Numbered from the stretch's first letter, positions 17,764 to 27,887 are shown. The stretch: DNA of 64,000 nt from Propionibacteriales bacterium (GCA_026392455.1 JAPLCB010000004.1:682001-746000); one strand, 5' to 3'. Notes: generated from the sequence alone by a model not told the origin. A program made the numbers and translations.

Positions 17764-18946
17764 CCGTCGGGTCCCCGCGCAGCTGGTGGTCGGCGACCGC
17801 ACCAGTGAGCAGCAGTCCGATTCCCAGGACTGCTGGCCCGACCTGGTGGAACTCCTCGGTCGCCACGACGGCCACCACCACCAGCAGGATGCTCAGCACC
17901 ACCGGGTTGACCAACGGGGTCAGGTCGCCGGATCCCGACGCGTGGATCACCCCGAGCGCCACCAGGTACACGCTGACCGCCACCGCGAGTGCCAGCGCAG
18001 CGGCCCGGTAGCCGAGCCCGTGGGACTCGTGCTGGGCCAGGTCCACACTGGCCGCGAGGACCGCGCCGACGGCGGCGACCGACCCGAGCAGGAAGTAGTG
18101 GGCGTACCCGAAGAGGAAGCCGTTGCGTTCGTGGATGCAGTCGATCAGCGGCCTCTTGAAGTAGATCCACCAGAGCGCGAGCACCAGGAGCAGGCCGCCG
18201 GCGATCACCATGCCCAGGTCGGCCGACAACCCGTGCCCGTCCAGCGTGGCCGAGATCGCCTGGGTGGTGGCCAGGATGACCTCGCCGAGGACGATGATCG
18301 TGAAGAGGCTGAACCGTTCGACGATGTGCTCGACGTGCCACGGCGTCGACTCGCTCCCGCTGTGCTCGGCGACGTACGGGATCGCCATCTCGGCCGCCGC
18401 CAGTGCCAGGAAGGTCAGCACCGCCCAGGTGTCACCCGGGACCCAGAGCCTGCCCACCCAGAGGACCTGGACCAGGGTGATGCCGACGACGTAGCGCAGC
18501 GCCACCCCGCGCACGGCTGGATGGTCGTGCGCGACGCGCAGCCACATCGGCACCAGCGCCGCGCGCATGATCAGGTAGCCGACCACGACGATGGTGAAGT
18601 CCGGGTCCTCGCGGATCACGAACGGGATCCCGGCCGCGAGGACCAGGACGCCAGCCAGGACCACGAACGTCATCAGCCGGAACACCACATCGCCGGTGTC
18701 GTACGCGCTGGCGAACCAGCTGTAGTTCAGCCAGGCCCACCAGATCGCGAAGAACGTCATCGCGTACCCGCCCAGCCCCGAGAAGTGCCCGGCCGAGAGG
18801 TCGTGGTGCAGAGCCGCTGCGGCTGCCGCCACGGCCACGACGAAGCTGAGGTCGAAGAGCAGCTCCAGCGGCGTGGATGCGCGGTGCTCCTCGTCAGGGT
18901 CGCGCCCTTCCAGCGGGAGCTTCCACGGGACCGGGGTGCTGCTCAC
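17735..18946 (-). CDS. Low-temperature requirement protein A (LtrA) family membrane protein
   Basis: The protein has 403 residues from a GTG with GGAGG 6 nt upstream. STPLELLFDLSFVVAVA near residue 25 is the signature of the LtrA family. About twelve hydrophobic helices span the protein, with HVEHIVERFSLFTIIVLGEV near residue 205, the second conserved block. LtrA proteins are membrane proteins first linked to cold growth in Listeria; their biochemical role is not established. It overlaps the convergent GNAT gene by 29 bp and is followed upstream by the DCC gene. Confidence 0.88.
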   Translation of the reverse strand: MSSTPVPWKLPLEGRDPDEEHRASTPLELLFDLSFVVAVAAAAAALHHDLSAGHFSGLGGYAMTFFAIWWAWLNYSWFASAYDTGDVVFRLMTFVVLAGVLVLAAGIPFVIREDPDFTIVVVGYLIMRAALVPMWLRVAHDHPAVRGVALRYVVGITLVQVLWVGRLWVPGDTWAVLTFLALAAAEMAIPYVAEHSGSESTPWHVEHIVERFSLFTIIVLGEVILATTQAISATLDGHGLSADLGMVIAGGLLLVLALWWIYFKRPLIDCIHERNGFLFGYAHYFLLGSVAAVGAVLAASVDLAQHESHGLGYRAAALALAVAVSVYLVALGVIHASGSGDLTPLVNPVVLSILLVVVAVVATEEFHQVGPAVLGIGLLLTGAVADHQLRGDPTVRTSSARTR

Positions 18947-18961
18947 GATCGCCTCCTGGCG

Positions 18962-19348
18962 CTACGTCTCGTCGGGCGCGGCGATCCTGCAGGCGGCAGT
19001 GCCGCCGGGCATCCGGTGCCGGTTGGCTGCAATTCTCGGGTACACCACGCCGGCGAGTCCACGGATTCCGGGAACCGTCAGGAGCCAGCCGAGCAGACGG
19101 GCGGCACCCGGTCTGGTCCGCAGCGCCGCCGCGATCGCTGGTGCGCCGAGCCTGGTGATCCGTCCGTCCACCAACCAGCCCGCGTTCGCGCCGGCAACCT
19201 GCTCGGTGACGCCGACGGCAACCAGGTCCAGGGTGTGCCAGGGGACCGCCGCCGGGTCGATCCAGGCGGCCGAACGTGTGCAGAAGCCGCAGTCGGCGTC
19301 GTAGACGAGCTGCCCGGTGTGCCGGCCCGCCAACGGATCAGCCTTCAC
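18962..19348 (-). CDS. DCC-family (DUF393) thiol-redox protein
   Basis: The protein has 128 residues. LVYDADCGFCTRSAAW near residue 14 contains the DxxCxxC core that names the DCC family, a thioredoxin-like group predicted to act on thiols. The rest follows the family pattern, with two segments rich in W, L and R and an arginine-rich end. The start overlaps the ctaA stop by 11 nt, so the two are translated from one message. A link to copper or heme delivery for cytochrome oxidase is suggested by context only. Confidence 0.82.
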   Translation of the reverse strand: MKADPLAGRHTGQLVYDADCGFCTRSAAWIDPAAVPWHTLDLVAVGVTEQVAGANAGWLVDGRITRLGAPAIAAALRTRPGAARLLGWLLTVPGIRGLAGVVYPRIAANRHRMPGGTAACRIAAPDET

Positions 19349-20225
19349 GGGTGGTGAGGACCGCTCGGGTCATGGCTGCCGAGATCAGGGCAGCGCCGAG
19401 CATGTGGAATCCCACCAGGACGACCGGAAGGTCCGTGAAGTACTGGACGAACCCGACAGCACCCTGGGCGAGCTCCACCACGAGCAGGACGACGGCGGCC
19501 CGGCGGGCTACCGCACTGGCACCGGTCGCGTGCAGCACGAAGATCAGCCCGATGGTCAGCCCGACGAAGAGGAAGACCAGGTCGGCGTGGAGCTGGGAGA
19601 GCTGCAACGGGTCCAGCCCGTTGCGCGGCGCCTCCTCGTCCCCGGCGTGGGGTCCGGCCCCGGTGACCACGGTGCCGACGTACAGCACGGCCCAGCCGGC
19701 GGCGAAGGTGCTCCACACCAGGGACGTGACCGGCTTGCCCGCCGTTGCCGCTGGCAGGGGGACACCGGCGTCGACCTGGTGGACCAGGAGCACGGCGACC
19801 CCGATCATCGCCATCGAGGAGAGCAGGTGGAAGGAGACCACCCACGGGTTCAGGTCGGTGAGGACCGAGATGCCCCCGATCACTGCCTGGGCGGGGATCC
19901 CCAGCGCCAGGACCACGGCCAGTCGCTTCAGGTCCCGGCGACCGGACTGCACCGCCGCGATGAAGGTGAGGACAGCGACCGCGACCAGGACGAAGGTGAG
20001 CAGCCGGTTGCCGAACTCGATCGCCGAGTGCAGCGACAGCGAGTCGTGCGGCGTGAACGACTCGTCGGTGCAGCGCGGCCAGGTGGGGCAGCCCAGGCCT
20101 GAACCGGTGAGCCGGACCGCGCCACCGCTGACCACGATGACGATGTTGGCCACCACGCTCGCGACCGCGAAGGTACGCATCCGGCCGCCGAGGTCGACCG
20201 ACCGGACCCGGTCGATCACTCCCAT
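19338..20225 (-). CDS. ctaA: Heme A synthase (COX15/CtaA family)
   Basis: The protein has 295 residues with about eight membrane helices. The first loop carries GGAVRLTGSGLGCPTWPRC near residue 35. HSAIEFGNRLLTF near 66, SFHLLSSMAMI near 130 and a second pair of histidines in the C-terminal half are the heme-binding positions of the family. It converts heme O (made by CtaB, encoded 3 kb away) to heme A for aa3-type oxidase. A Cys-containing pair in the first loop is also seen in Bacillus CtaA. It is followed by the DCC gene and preceded by the ABC permease gene, which ends 9 bp inside its 5' end. Confidence 0.93.
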   Translation of the reverse strand: MGVIDRVRSVDLGGRMRTFAVASVVANIVIVVSGGAVRLTGSGLGCPTWPRCTDESFTPHDSLSLHSAIEFGNRLLTFVLVAVAVLTFIAAVQSGRRDLKRLAVVLALGIPAQAVIGGISVLTDLNPWVVSFHLLSSMAMIGVAVLLVHQVDAGVPLPAATAGKPVTSLVWSTFAAGWAVLYVGTVVTGAGPHAGDEEAPRNGLDPLQLSQLHADLVFLFVGLTIGLIFVLHATGASAVARRAAVVLLVVELAQGAVGFVQYFTDLPVVLVGFHMLGAALISAAMTRAVLTTREG

Positions 20226-20995
20226 CGGAACGTCCGAGCCGTGAGCACGGTCCCGATGACGGCCCAGACCAGGAGGACGAGCTGCTCTCGGCCGTAGCAG
20301 TCGCCGTGGATCAGGGCGCCCCGCATCGCTTCGCCGAGCGCGCCCGACGGCAGCCAGGTCAGCAGGTGACCGCTGCTGCCGTAGGCGGTGGTCGGCAGGA
20401 CGACCGCGCCGCCGGCCATCAGCAACAGGTAGATCAGGTTCGCAGCGGCCAGGGTGGCCTCCGCACGCAGGACCCCCGCGACGAACAGGCCCAGCGACGC
20501 GAACGCGGCGGTCCCCAGCAGCAGCGCCTCGAGCCCGAGGAGCACCGTCCGGACACCCCCGGCCGGCTCCCAGCCGAGGGCGAAGGCGACCGCACCGAGC
20601 ACGGCGAACTGGAGCACCTCCACCAGGAACAGGGCGCCGATCTTGCCGGCCAGCAGGCCGGCCCGGGGGAGCGGCGAGGCCCCCAGACGCTTGATCACGC
20701 CGTACCGGCGCTCGAACCCGGTGGCGATCGCCAACGAGGTGAACGCGGTCGACATCACGGCGAGCGCGAGAACTCCCGGCGTGAGCGCGTCGATGGGCCG
20801 CTGGTCGAGACCGAAGTCGACGTGCTTGGCGGCCTCGACGCCGCCGACCAGCACGAGGACCGGGATCACCACGGCCAGCAGCAGCTGCTCGCCGTTGCGC
20901 AGCATCAGCTTGGCCTCCATGGCCGACTGCGCCAGCACCTGGCGCAGCAACGGTGCGCTGCCGGGGCGCGGGGTGAAGGTGCCGGTGCCGGTCAC
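20216..20995 (-). CDS. ABC-2 type exporter permease
   Basis: The protein has 259 residues from a GTG that overlaps the ATPase stop by 4 nt (GTGA); the track's extra N-terminal residues read into the ATPase gene in another frame. Six hydrophobic segments start near residue 45 (LLLAVVIPVLVLVGG), with a conserved FERRYGVIKRLGASPLPR loop near 90, typical of ABC-2 permeases of the drug/lipid-exporter type. It forms the membrane part of the exporter with the product of the preceding gene. The same pair sits between ctaA and sufR in mycobacteria, so a heme- or redox-linked substrate is possible but unproven. Confidence 0.88.
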   Translation of the reverse strand: MTGTGTFTPRPGSAPLLRQVLAQSAMEAKLMLRNGEQLLLAVVIPVLVLVGGVEAAKHVDFGLDQRPIDALTPGVLALAVMSTAFTSLAIATGFERRYGVIKRLGASPLPRAGLLAGKIGALFLVEVLQFAVLGAVAFALGWEPAGGVRTVLLGLEALLLGTAAFASLGLFVAGVLRAEATLAAANLIYLLLMAGGAVVLPTTAYGSSGHLLTWLPSGALGEAMRGALIHGDCYGREQLVLLVWAVIGTVLTARTFRWE

Positions 20996-21939
20996 TGTCC
21001 CGGCTCCTGACCGGTGATCTCGAGGCCGGTCAGTGCGAGAAAGGTGTCCTCGAGGTTGCGCTGGCCGAGGTTGAGCGACTCGGGCAGGACCCCGTGCTCC
21101 TCGCACCAGCGGCTCACGGTGGCCAGGGTGGTGTGGTCGGCCGGTCCGGTCACCAGGAGGCTGACCTCGCTGATCGTGGTGACCTCGACCCGCTCGCCGA
21201 GGGCAGCCTGCAAGGACGCCGGGGCGCCGTCGGGGAACGGCTTGGTGACCACCAGCCGGATCGTCGACGTACCGCCGCGGGTCAGCTCCAGCGGCGATCC
21301 CGAGGCGATCAGCCGGCCGCGGTCGATGATGTGGATCTGGTCGGCCAGGCGCTCGGCCTCGTCCATGTAGTGCGTGGTGAGGACCACGGTCACCCCGTCG
21401 TCGCGGAGCTCGGTCAGCAGGTCCCAGGTGTCACGACGGGCCTGCGGGTCCATCCCGGCGGTCGGTTCGTCGACGAAGACGACCTCGGGACGACCGACCA
21501 CGGCCATCGCCAGGCCCAGGCGCTGCTGCTGGCCCCCCGACAGACGACGGTAGGGCGTCTTGCCGCAGTCGTGCAGACCGAGCCGGTCGGCGAGCATCCC
21601 GGTGTCCAGCGGGTGCGCGTGCAGCTTCGCGATGTGCTCGAGCATCTCCATCGCGCGGGCACCGGACCAGGCGCCGGAGCCCTGGAGCATCACCCCGATC
21701 CGCGGCAGCAGGTCGCGACGGTCGGCGACCGGATCGAGACCCAGCACCCGGACGCTGCCCTGCTGCGGTCGGCGGTAGCCCTCGCAGGTCTCCAGGGTGG
21801 TCGTCTTGCCGGCGCCGTTGGGTCCCAGGACGGCGGTGATGGTGTGGCGCGCGACCGACAGGTCGAGGCCGTCGACGGCAGTCTTCTCGCCGTACCGCAT
21901 GACGAGGCCGGCGACCTCGACAGCGGGGGAGGAAGACAC
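20992..21939 (-). CDS. ABC exporter ATP-binding subunit
   Basis: The protein has 315 residues from a GTG. Walker A is LGPNGAGKTT near residue 42, the signature RRLSGGQQQRLGLAM near 135 and Walker B VVFVDEPTAGMDP near 158. A C-terminal extension of about 90 residues follows, as in the DrrA/NatA type of exporter ATPase. It pairs with the permease translated from the overlapping gene. It is divergent from sufR, separated by 120 bp that carries both promoters. Confidence 0.93.
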   Translation of the reverse strand: MSSSPAVEVAGLVMRYGEKTAVDGLDLSVARHTITAVLGPNGAGKTTTLETCEGYRRPQQGSVRVLGLDPVADRRDLLPRIGVMLQGSGAWSGARAMEMLEHIAKLHAHPLDTGMLADRLGLHDCGKTPYRRLSGGQQQRLGLAMAVVGRPEVVFVDEPTAGMDPQARRDTWDLLTELRDDGVTVVLTTHYMDEAERLADQIHIIDRGRLIASGSPLELTRGGTSTIRLVVTKPFPDGAPASLQAALGERVEVTTISEVSLLVTGPADHTTLATVSRWCEEHGVLPESLNLGQRNLEDTFLALTGLEITGQEPGQ

Positions 21940-21945
21940 GTGCGG

Positions 21946-21951
21946 ATTCTA
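21946..21951 (-). promoter_or_regulatory. -10 box of the ABC exporter operon (leaderless)
   Basis: TAGAAT on the minus strand ends 6 nt before the GTG at 21939. The transcript probably runs through the permease, ctaA and the DCC gene. Confidence 0.55.
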
Positions 21952-22004
21952 GGGCGTCGCGACTGAGACGATGCTGAGAGGGTGGCAGGACCGGAGCCGC
22001 GGCC

Positions 22005-22026
22005 CAAGTAAGGCTGACCTTATTTG
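22005..22026. promoter_or_regulatory. IdeR/DtxR-like iron-box palindrome upstream of sufR
   Basis: Nine-base arms CAAGTAAGG and CCTTATTTG, with one mismatch, flank a 4-nt centre. The core TAAGGCTGACCTTA resembles the DtxR/IdeR consensus TTAGGTTAGSCTAACCTAA. It lies 33-55 nt before the sufR start, placing it around the -35 region. Iron control of the SUF operon is inferred from this match. Confidence 0.5.
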
Positions 22027-22047
22027 AAACGGGCAAATCATTAACGG

Positions 22048-22063
22048 CACACTGGTGTTGTGG
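22048..22063 (+). promoter_or_regulatory. sufR -10 box and probable SufR operator over the start codon
   Basis: CACACT ends 6 nt before the GTG start, giving a leaderless promoter. ACACT (22049-22053), a 5-nt spacer and TGTGG (22059-22063) form an inverted repeat very close to the ACACT-N5-TGTGA site that I recall being reported for the mycobacterial SufR homologue. Binding there would block both polymerase and the start codon, giving autoregulation of the whole operon. Confidence 0.6.
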
Positions 22064-22767
22064 AAATCGACCTGACTCCGGATCTGAGCGCCTCGGCGCT
22101 CGGTGACGCCCCCACGCGTGAGCGTGTGGTGCGGTCCATCCTGGAGAACGGTCCGTCCACCGCTGCTGCCCTCGCCGAGAGGTTGGCGCTGACGCCGGCC
22201 GCGGTCCGTCGGCACCTGGACCACCTCCTCGCCGACGGGGCGATCGAGGCCCGCGCGGTCCGCACCGCGGCAGTTCGCGGCCGCGGCCGACCGGCCAAGG
22301 CGTTCGCCCTGACCGACACCGGACGCGAGCACTTCGACCAGCAGTACGACGACCTGGCGCTGCAGGCGATGCGCTTCCTGGCCGAGACCGGGGGCGAGGC
22401 TGCGGTCAAGGCCTTCGCCGAGCGTCGGGTCGCCTTCATCGAGAAGGACTTCGCCACCGTGATGGCCGCCCACCCCGAGTACTCGCCGGCCCAGGCGCTC
22501 GCCGCGATCTTCACCGGCGAGGGCTACTCCGCCACCGTGCGCGACCTCCCGGTCGGCGAACAGCTCTGCCAGCAGCACTGCCCGGTCTCGCACGTCGCCC
22601 ACGAGTTCCCGCAGCTGTGCGAGGCCGAGACCGAGGCGATCAGCCGGGTCCTGGACACGCACGTCCAACGTCTTGCCACCATCGCCCACGGCGACGGTGT
22701 CTGCACCACCTGCATCCCGCACGCTCAACCGACACCAGCGCAGCAACCAAGAAGGGTTTCGTCATGA
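22060..22767 (+). CDS. sufR: SUF operon repressor SufR
   Basis: The protein has 235 residues from a GTG without a Shine-Dalgarno sequence. The N-terminal winged helix ([21 protein letters not shown] near residue 40) is of the DeoR/ArsR-like type found in SufR. The C-terminal half has [15 protein letters not shown] and a further cysteine in QLCEAE near residues 170-190, the cluster-binding pattern; a final CTTC lies near 215. SufR senses iron-sulfur status with a bound cluster and represses suf genes. The stop overlaps the sufB start by 4 nt, so the repressor and the assembly machine share one transcript. Confidence 0.93.
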   Translation: MEIDLTPDLSASALGDAPTRERVVRSILENGPSTAAALAERLALTPAAVRRHLDHLLADGAIEARAVRTAAVRGRGRPAKAFALTDTGREHFDQQYDDLALQAMRFLAETGGEAAVKAFAERRVAFIEKDFATVMAAHPEYSPAQALAAIFTGEGYSATVRDLPVGEQLCQQHCPVSHVAHEFPQLCEAETEAISRVLDTHVQRLATIAHGDGVCTTCIPHAQPTPAQQPRRVSS

Positions 22768-24182
22768 CGAGCATCGAAGATCTCAACCCGGAGCTGAAGG
22801 GCATCGGTCGCTACGACTTCGGCTGGTCCGACACCGATGTCGCCGGCGCCAACGCCAAGCGCGGTCTGAGCGAAGAGGTCGTCCGCGACATCTCCGCCAA
22901 GAAGAGCGAGCCTGCCTGGATGCTCGACCTGCGGCTGAAGGGGCTCAAGCTCTTCCACCGCAAGCCGATGCCCACCTGGGGCGGCGAGCTCAACGACATC
23001 GACTTCGACAACATCAAGTACTTCGTCCGCAGCAGCGAGAAGCAGGCGACCTCGTGGGAAGAGCTTCCTGAGGACATCAAGAACACCTACGACAAGCTCG
23101 GTATCCCCGAGGCGGAGAAGCAGCGCCTGGTCTCCGGCGTCGCCGCGCAGTACGAGTCCGAGGTCGTCTACCACTCGATCCGCGAGGACCTCGAGGAGCA
23201 GGGCGTCATCTTCGTCGACACCGACACCGCGCTGAGGGAGCACGAGGAGCTCTTCAAGGAGTACTTCGGCACCATCATCCCGGTCGGGGACAACAAGTTC
23301 TCCGCGCTCAACACGGCGACCTGGTCGGGCGGCTCGTTCATCTACGTGCCCAAGGGCGTCCACGTGGACATCCCGCTACAGGCCTACTTCCGTATCAACA
23401 CCGAGAACATGGGCCAGTTCGAGCGCACCCTGATCATCGTCGACGAGGACGCCTACGTGCACTACGTCGAGGGCTGCACCGCGCCGATCTACTCCAGCGA
23501 CTCGCTGCACTCCGCCGTGGTCGAGATCATCGTCAAGAAGGGTGGTCGCTGCCGCTACACGACCATCCAGAACTGGTCGAACAACGTCTACAACCTCGTC
23601 ACCAAGCGGGCCGTCTGCGAGGCCGGCGCCACCATGGAGTGGGTCGACGGCAACATCGGGTCCAAGCTGACCATGAAGTACCCGGCGATCTACCTGATGG
23701 GCGAGCACGCCAAGGGCGAGACCCTGTCGATCGCGTTCGCCGGGGAGGGCCAGCACCAGGACGCCGGCGCCAAGATGGTGCACGCCGCGCCGAACACGTC
23801 GTCGAGCATCCTGAGCAAGTCGGTGGCCCGCGGTGGCGGTCGGACGTCGTACCGCGGTCTGATCCAGATCAACGAGGGCGCCCACGGCTCGAAGTCCAAC
23901 GTGCTCTGCGACGCGCTCCTGGTCGACCAGATCAGCCGTTCGGACACCTACCCGTACGTCGACATCCGCGAGGACGACGTCTCGATGGGTCACGAGGCCA
24001 GCGTGTCCAAGGTCTCCGACGACCAGCTGTTCTACCTGATGTCGCGCGGCATGGAGCAGGACGAGGCGATGGCGATGATCGTCCGCGGCTTCGTCGAGCC
24101 GATCGCCAAGGAGCTCCCGATGGAGTACGCGCTCGAGCTCAACCGCCTGATCGAGCTGCAGATGGAAGGCGCGGTCGGCTGA
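22764..24182 (+). CDS. sufB: Fe-S cluster assembly scaffold SufB
   Basis: The protein has 472 residues from the ATG that overlaps sufR by 4 nt; the longer track ORF is an artefact. It is a full-length SufB: the N-terminal block [19 protein letters not shown], the core beta-helix with [18 protein letters not shown] and [20 protein letters not shown] near residues 245-290, and the C-terminal block [20 protein letters not shown]. No intein is present, unlike the M. tuberculosis homologue. SufB forms the SufBC2D scaffold on which clusters are built in the cytoplasm. Confidence 0.96.
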   Translation: MTSIEDLNPELKGIGRYDFGWSDTDVAGANAKRGLSEEVVRDISAKKSEPAWMLDLRLKGLKLFHRKPMPTWGGELNDIDFDNIKYFVRSSEKQATSWEELPEDIKNTYDKLGIPEAEKQRLVSGVAAQYESEVVYHSIREDLEEQGVIFVDTDTALREHEELFKEYFGTIIPVGDNKFSALNTATWSGGSFIYVPKGVHVDIPLQAYFRINTENMGQFERTLIIVDEDAYVHYVEGCTAPIYSSDSLHSAVVEIIVKKGGRCRYTTIQNWSNNVYNLVTKRAVCEAGATMEWVDGNIGSKLTMKYPAIYLMGEHAKGETLSIAFAGEGQHQDAGAKMVHAAPNTSSSILSKSVARGGGRTSYRGLIQINEGAHGSKSNVLCDALLVDQISRSDTYPYVDIREDDVSMGHEASVSKVSDDQLFYLMSRGMEQDEAMAMIVRGFVEPIAKELPMEYALELNRLIELQMEGAVG

Positions 24183-24228
24183 CGCCGATCCGCCTGCTCA
24201 CCGCACACCCCGTACCAGAAAGAACTTG

Positions 24229-25433
<1,205 letters not shown>

Positions 25434-25434
<1 letters not shown>

Positions 25435-25760
25435 TGGCTTTCGTACGAGCCTGCTCGGTGACCGACCTCACGCCCGGGGCAGCGCTCCGGGTCGAGGTCG
25501 ACGGCCTCGACGTGGCCATCGTCCGTGACGGCGACGACTTCTACGCCATCGAGGACGAGTGCAGCCACGCGGCGGTCGCGCTCTCCGAGGGCGACGTCGA
25601 GGGCTGCGAGATCGAGTGCTGGATGCACGGCTCGCGCTTCGACCTCCGGACCGGGAAGCCGCTCGGCCCCCCGGCGACGGAACCCGTTCCTGTCTTCCCG
25701 GTGCAGATCACCGGAGACGACGTACTGATCGACCTGGATTCGACGAAGGAAGAGAACTGA
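25434..25760 (+). CDS. Rieske-type [2Fe-2S] ferredoxin embedded in the SUF operon
   Basis: The protein has 108 residues. Both Rieske ligand pairs are present: CSHAAVALSEG near residue 42 (C-x-H) and CWMHGSRFDLRTG near 62 (C-x2-H). The size and order match soluble Rieske ferredoxins such as the small subunits of aromatic dioxygenases. The ATG shares a base with the sufD stop and sufC follows within 2 nt, so it is made in step with the scaffold proteins. No oxygenase is nearby, so a role as electron donor or cluster carrier in SUF assembly is the best reading of the context. Confidence 0.9.
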
Positions 25761-25761
25761 C

Positions 25762-26520
25762 ATGGCAACGCTGGAGATCAAGGACCTGCAGGTATCCGTC
25801 GACACCGAGGACGGTCCGAAAGAGATCCTCAAGGGCGTCAACCTGACCATCAAGGACGGCGAGACGCACGCCATCATGGGACCCAACGGCTCGGGCAAGT
25901 CCACGCTGGCCTACTCCATCGCCGGTCACCCGCGCTACAACGTCACCGGCGGTTCGGTCACCCTCGACGGCGTCGACGTGCTGGCGATGACCGTCGACGA
26001 GCGCGCCCGGGCCGGCCTGTTCCTGGCGATGCAGTACCCGGTCGAGGTCCCGGGCGTCTCGGTCTCGAACTTCCTGCGCACGGCGAAGACCGCGATCGAC
26101 GGCGAAGCCCCCAAGCTGCGCACCTGGGTCAAGGACGTCAACGCAGCGATGGACCGGGTCAAGATGGACACCGCCTTCGCGAGCCGCAACGTCAACGAGG
26201 GCTTCTCCGGCGGTGAGAAGAAGCGCCACGAGATCGTCCAGCTCGAGCTGCTGAACCCGAAGGTGGCCGTCCTCGACGAGACCGACTCCGGCCTCGACGT
26301 CGACGCGCTCAAGATCGTCTCCGAGGGCGTCAACCGCTTCAAGGAGTCCGGCGACAAGGGCGTCCTGCTGATCACCCACTACACCCGGATCCTGCGGTAC
26401 ATCAAGCCGGACTTCGTGCACGTGTTCGTCAACGGGAAGGTCGCCGACCAGGGCGGTCCGGAGCTGGCCGACGAGCTTGAGGCCAACGGCTACGACAAGT
26501 ACGTGGCGCTGGCGCGATAG
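25762..26520 (+). CDS. sufC: Fe-S cluster assembly ATPase SufC
   Basis: The protein has 252 residues. Walker A is MGPNGSGKSTLAYSIAGHP near residue 36, the signature FSGGEKKRHEIVQL near 150 and Walker B VAVLDETDSGLD near 172; DETDSGLD is the typical SufC form. SufC is the soluble ABC-type ATPase that drives conformational change in SufBC2D. It is preceded by GGAAGAG within the Rieske gene. The stop codon is followed 3 nt later by a copy of the dispersed hairpin repeat, which splits the SUF operon at this point. Confidence 0.96.
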   Translation: MATLEIKDLQVSVDTEDGPKEILKGVNLTIKDGETHAIMGPNGSGKSTLAYSIAGHPRYNVTGGSVTLDGVDVLAMTVDERARAGLFLAMQYPVEVPGVSVSNFLRTAKTAIDGEAPKLRTWVKDVNAAMDRVKMDTAFASRNVNEGFSGGEKKRHEIVQLELLNPKVAVLDETDSGLDVDALKIVSEGVNRFKESGDKGVLLITHYTRILRYIKPDFVHVFVNGKVADQGGPELADELEANGYDKYVALAR

Positions 26521-26522
26521 GC

Positions 26523-26600
26523 GGCACTGGGCTGCGTTGTCGTCACGTGGCGGCCGCTTCGCTCCAAGGCCGCCGGCGCTCCTCCGCCTTGCCCAGCACC
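26523..26600 (+). repeat. Dispersed hairpin repeat, copy A (short form)
   Basis: The outer arms GGCACTGGGC and GCCCAGCACC pair except for an internal CA/CA mismatch. The inner arms GGCGGCC and GGCCGCC pair perfectly around a 12-nt loop. Sequence outside the arms matches copies B (36771-36857) and C (43202-43289), for example CGTTGTCGTC and CTCCTCCGCCTTGC. It begins 3 nt after the sufC stop and lies inside the operon. Confidence 0.75.
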
Positions 26601-26639
26601 ACTTCTCGCACCACCTCCAACCGACGGAAAGGGAACACG

Positions 26640-27872
26640 ATGAACGGCCTCCTGCCTGACCTCGATGTCATTCGGAAGGACTTCCCGATCCTGGAACGGG
26701 TGCTCGACGGCGGTCACCGGCTGGTCTACCTGGACTCGGCGAACACGTCGCAGAAGCCGCAGGTCGTGATCGACGCGATGGTCGACCACCTCGAACGGCA
26801 CAACGCGAACATCTCCCGCGCCATGCACCAGCTCGGCGCCGAGTCGACCGAGGCGTTCGAAGCAGCGCGCGACACCGTGGCACGGTTCCTGAACGCGCCG
26901 TCGCGCGACGAGGTGATCTTCACCAAGAACGCCACCGAGGCTCTCAACCTGGTCGCCCGGACGTTCCCGCTCGGCCCTGGTGACCGGGTGGTCATCACCG
27001 AGATGGAGCACCACTCCAACATCGTGCCGTGGCAGCTCGCCACCGAACGATCCGGAGCGGAGCTGCGCTGGTTCGGGCTCACCGACGACGGCGAGCTCGA
27101 CCTGAGCAACATCGACGAGCTGCTGGTGCCGGGCACCAAGGTCGTGGCGCTGACCTGGGTCTCCAACATGCTCGGCACCATCAACCCGGTCGCCGAGATC
27201 GCCCGGCGCGCCCACGAGATCGGGGCGGTCGTGGTGCTGGACGCGTCGCAGGCGGCCCCGCAGCTCCCCGTCGACGTCCAGGCCGTGGATGCGGACTTCG
27301 TGGTGTTCACCGGTCACAAGGTGACCGGTCCGACCGGGATCGGCGTGCTCTGGGGCAAGGCCGAGCTCCTGAACGCACTGCCTCCGTTCCTCGGCGGCGG
27401 CGAGATGATCGCCACCGTCACCATGGAGAAGTCCACCTGGGCGCCGATCCCGTCCAAGTTCGAGGCCGGCACCCCGCCGATCACCGAGGCGATCGGTCTC
27501 GGGGCCGCGATCGAGTACATCTCGCACGTCGGGCTGGACGCCATCCACGCCCACGAGCAGGCCATCACCGGTTACCTGCTCGAGGGCCTCGCGACCGTCG
27601 GTGGCGTCCGGGTACTCGGACCGCTGGACGCCAGCAAGCGCGGGGGAGCCGTTGCCTTCGAGCTGGCCGGGGTGCACCCGCACGACATCGCCCAGCTGCT
27701 CGACAGCCGGGGGATCGCCGTCCGAGCCGGGCACCACTGCGCGAAGCCGGCGCACAAGCGGTTCGGTGTCCAGGCCTCGACGCGGGCGTCGTCGTACCTC
27801 TACACGACGCCGGCCGAGATCGACGCCCTGATCGACGGGCTCGAGTACACCAAGAACTACTTCAAGGTCTGA
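26640..27872 (+). CDS. sufS: Cysteine desulfurase SufS
   Basis: The protein has 410 residues from the ATG at 26640, preceded by GAAAGGGA; the track's extra 31 residues come from the repeat. The pyridoxal-phosphate lysine is in VFTGHKVTGPTGIGVLWG near residue 225. HHSNIVPWQL near 122 is the cofactor-binding histidine region, and RAGHHCAKP near 360 carries the sulfur-accepting cysteine. It removes sulfur from cysteine and passes it to SufU, encoded next. The 120-bp gap after sufC, filled by a repeat, is the only sizeable gap in the operon. Confidence 0.96.
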   Translation: MNGLLPDLDVIRKDFPILERVLDGGHRLVYLDSANTSQKPQVVIDAMVDHLERHNANISRAMHQLGAESTEAFEAARDTVARFLNAPSRDEVIFTKNATEALNLVARTFPLGPGDRVVITEMEHHSNIVPWQLATERSGAELRWFGLTDDGELDLSNIDELLVPGTKVVALTWVSNMLGTINPVAEIARRAHEIGAVVVLDASQAAPQLPVDVQAVDADFVVFTGHKVTGPTGIGVLWGKAELLNALPPFLGGGEMIATVTMEKSTWAPIPSKFEAGTPPITEAIGLGAAIEYISHVGLDAIHAHEQAITGYLLEGLATVGGVRVLGPLDASKRGGAVAFELAGVHPHDIAQLLDSRGIAVRAGHHCAKPAHKRFGVQASTRASSYLYTTPAEIDALIDGLEYTKNYFKV

Positions 27873-27887
27873 TGGGGTTAGACAGTC

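Noticed and set aside
22764-24182. Intein in SufB, as in M. tuberculosis
   Set aside because: The SufB reading frame is the normal 472 residues with no insertion.
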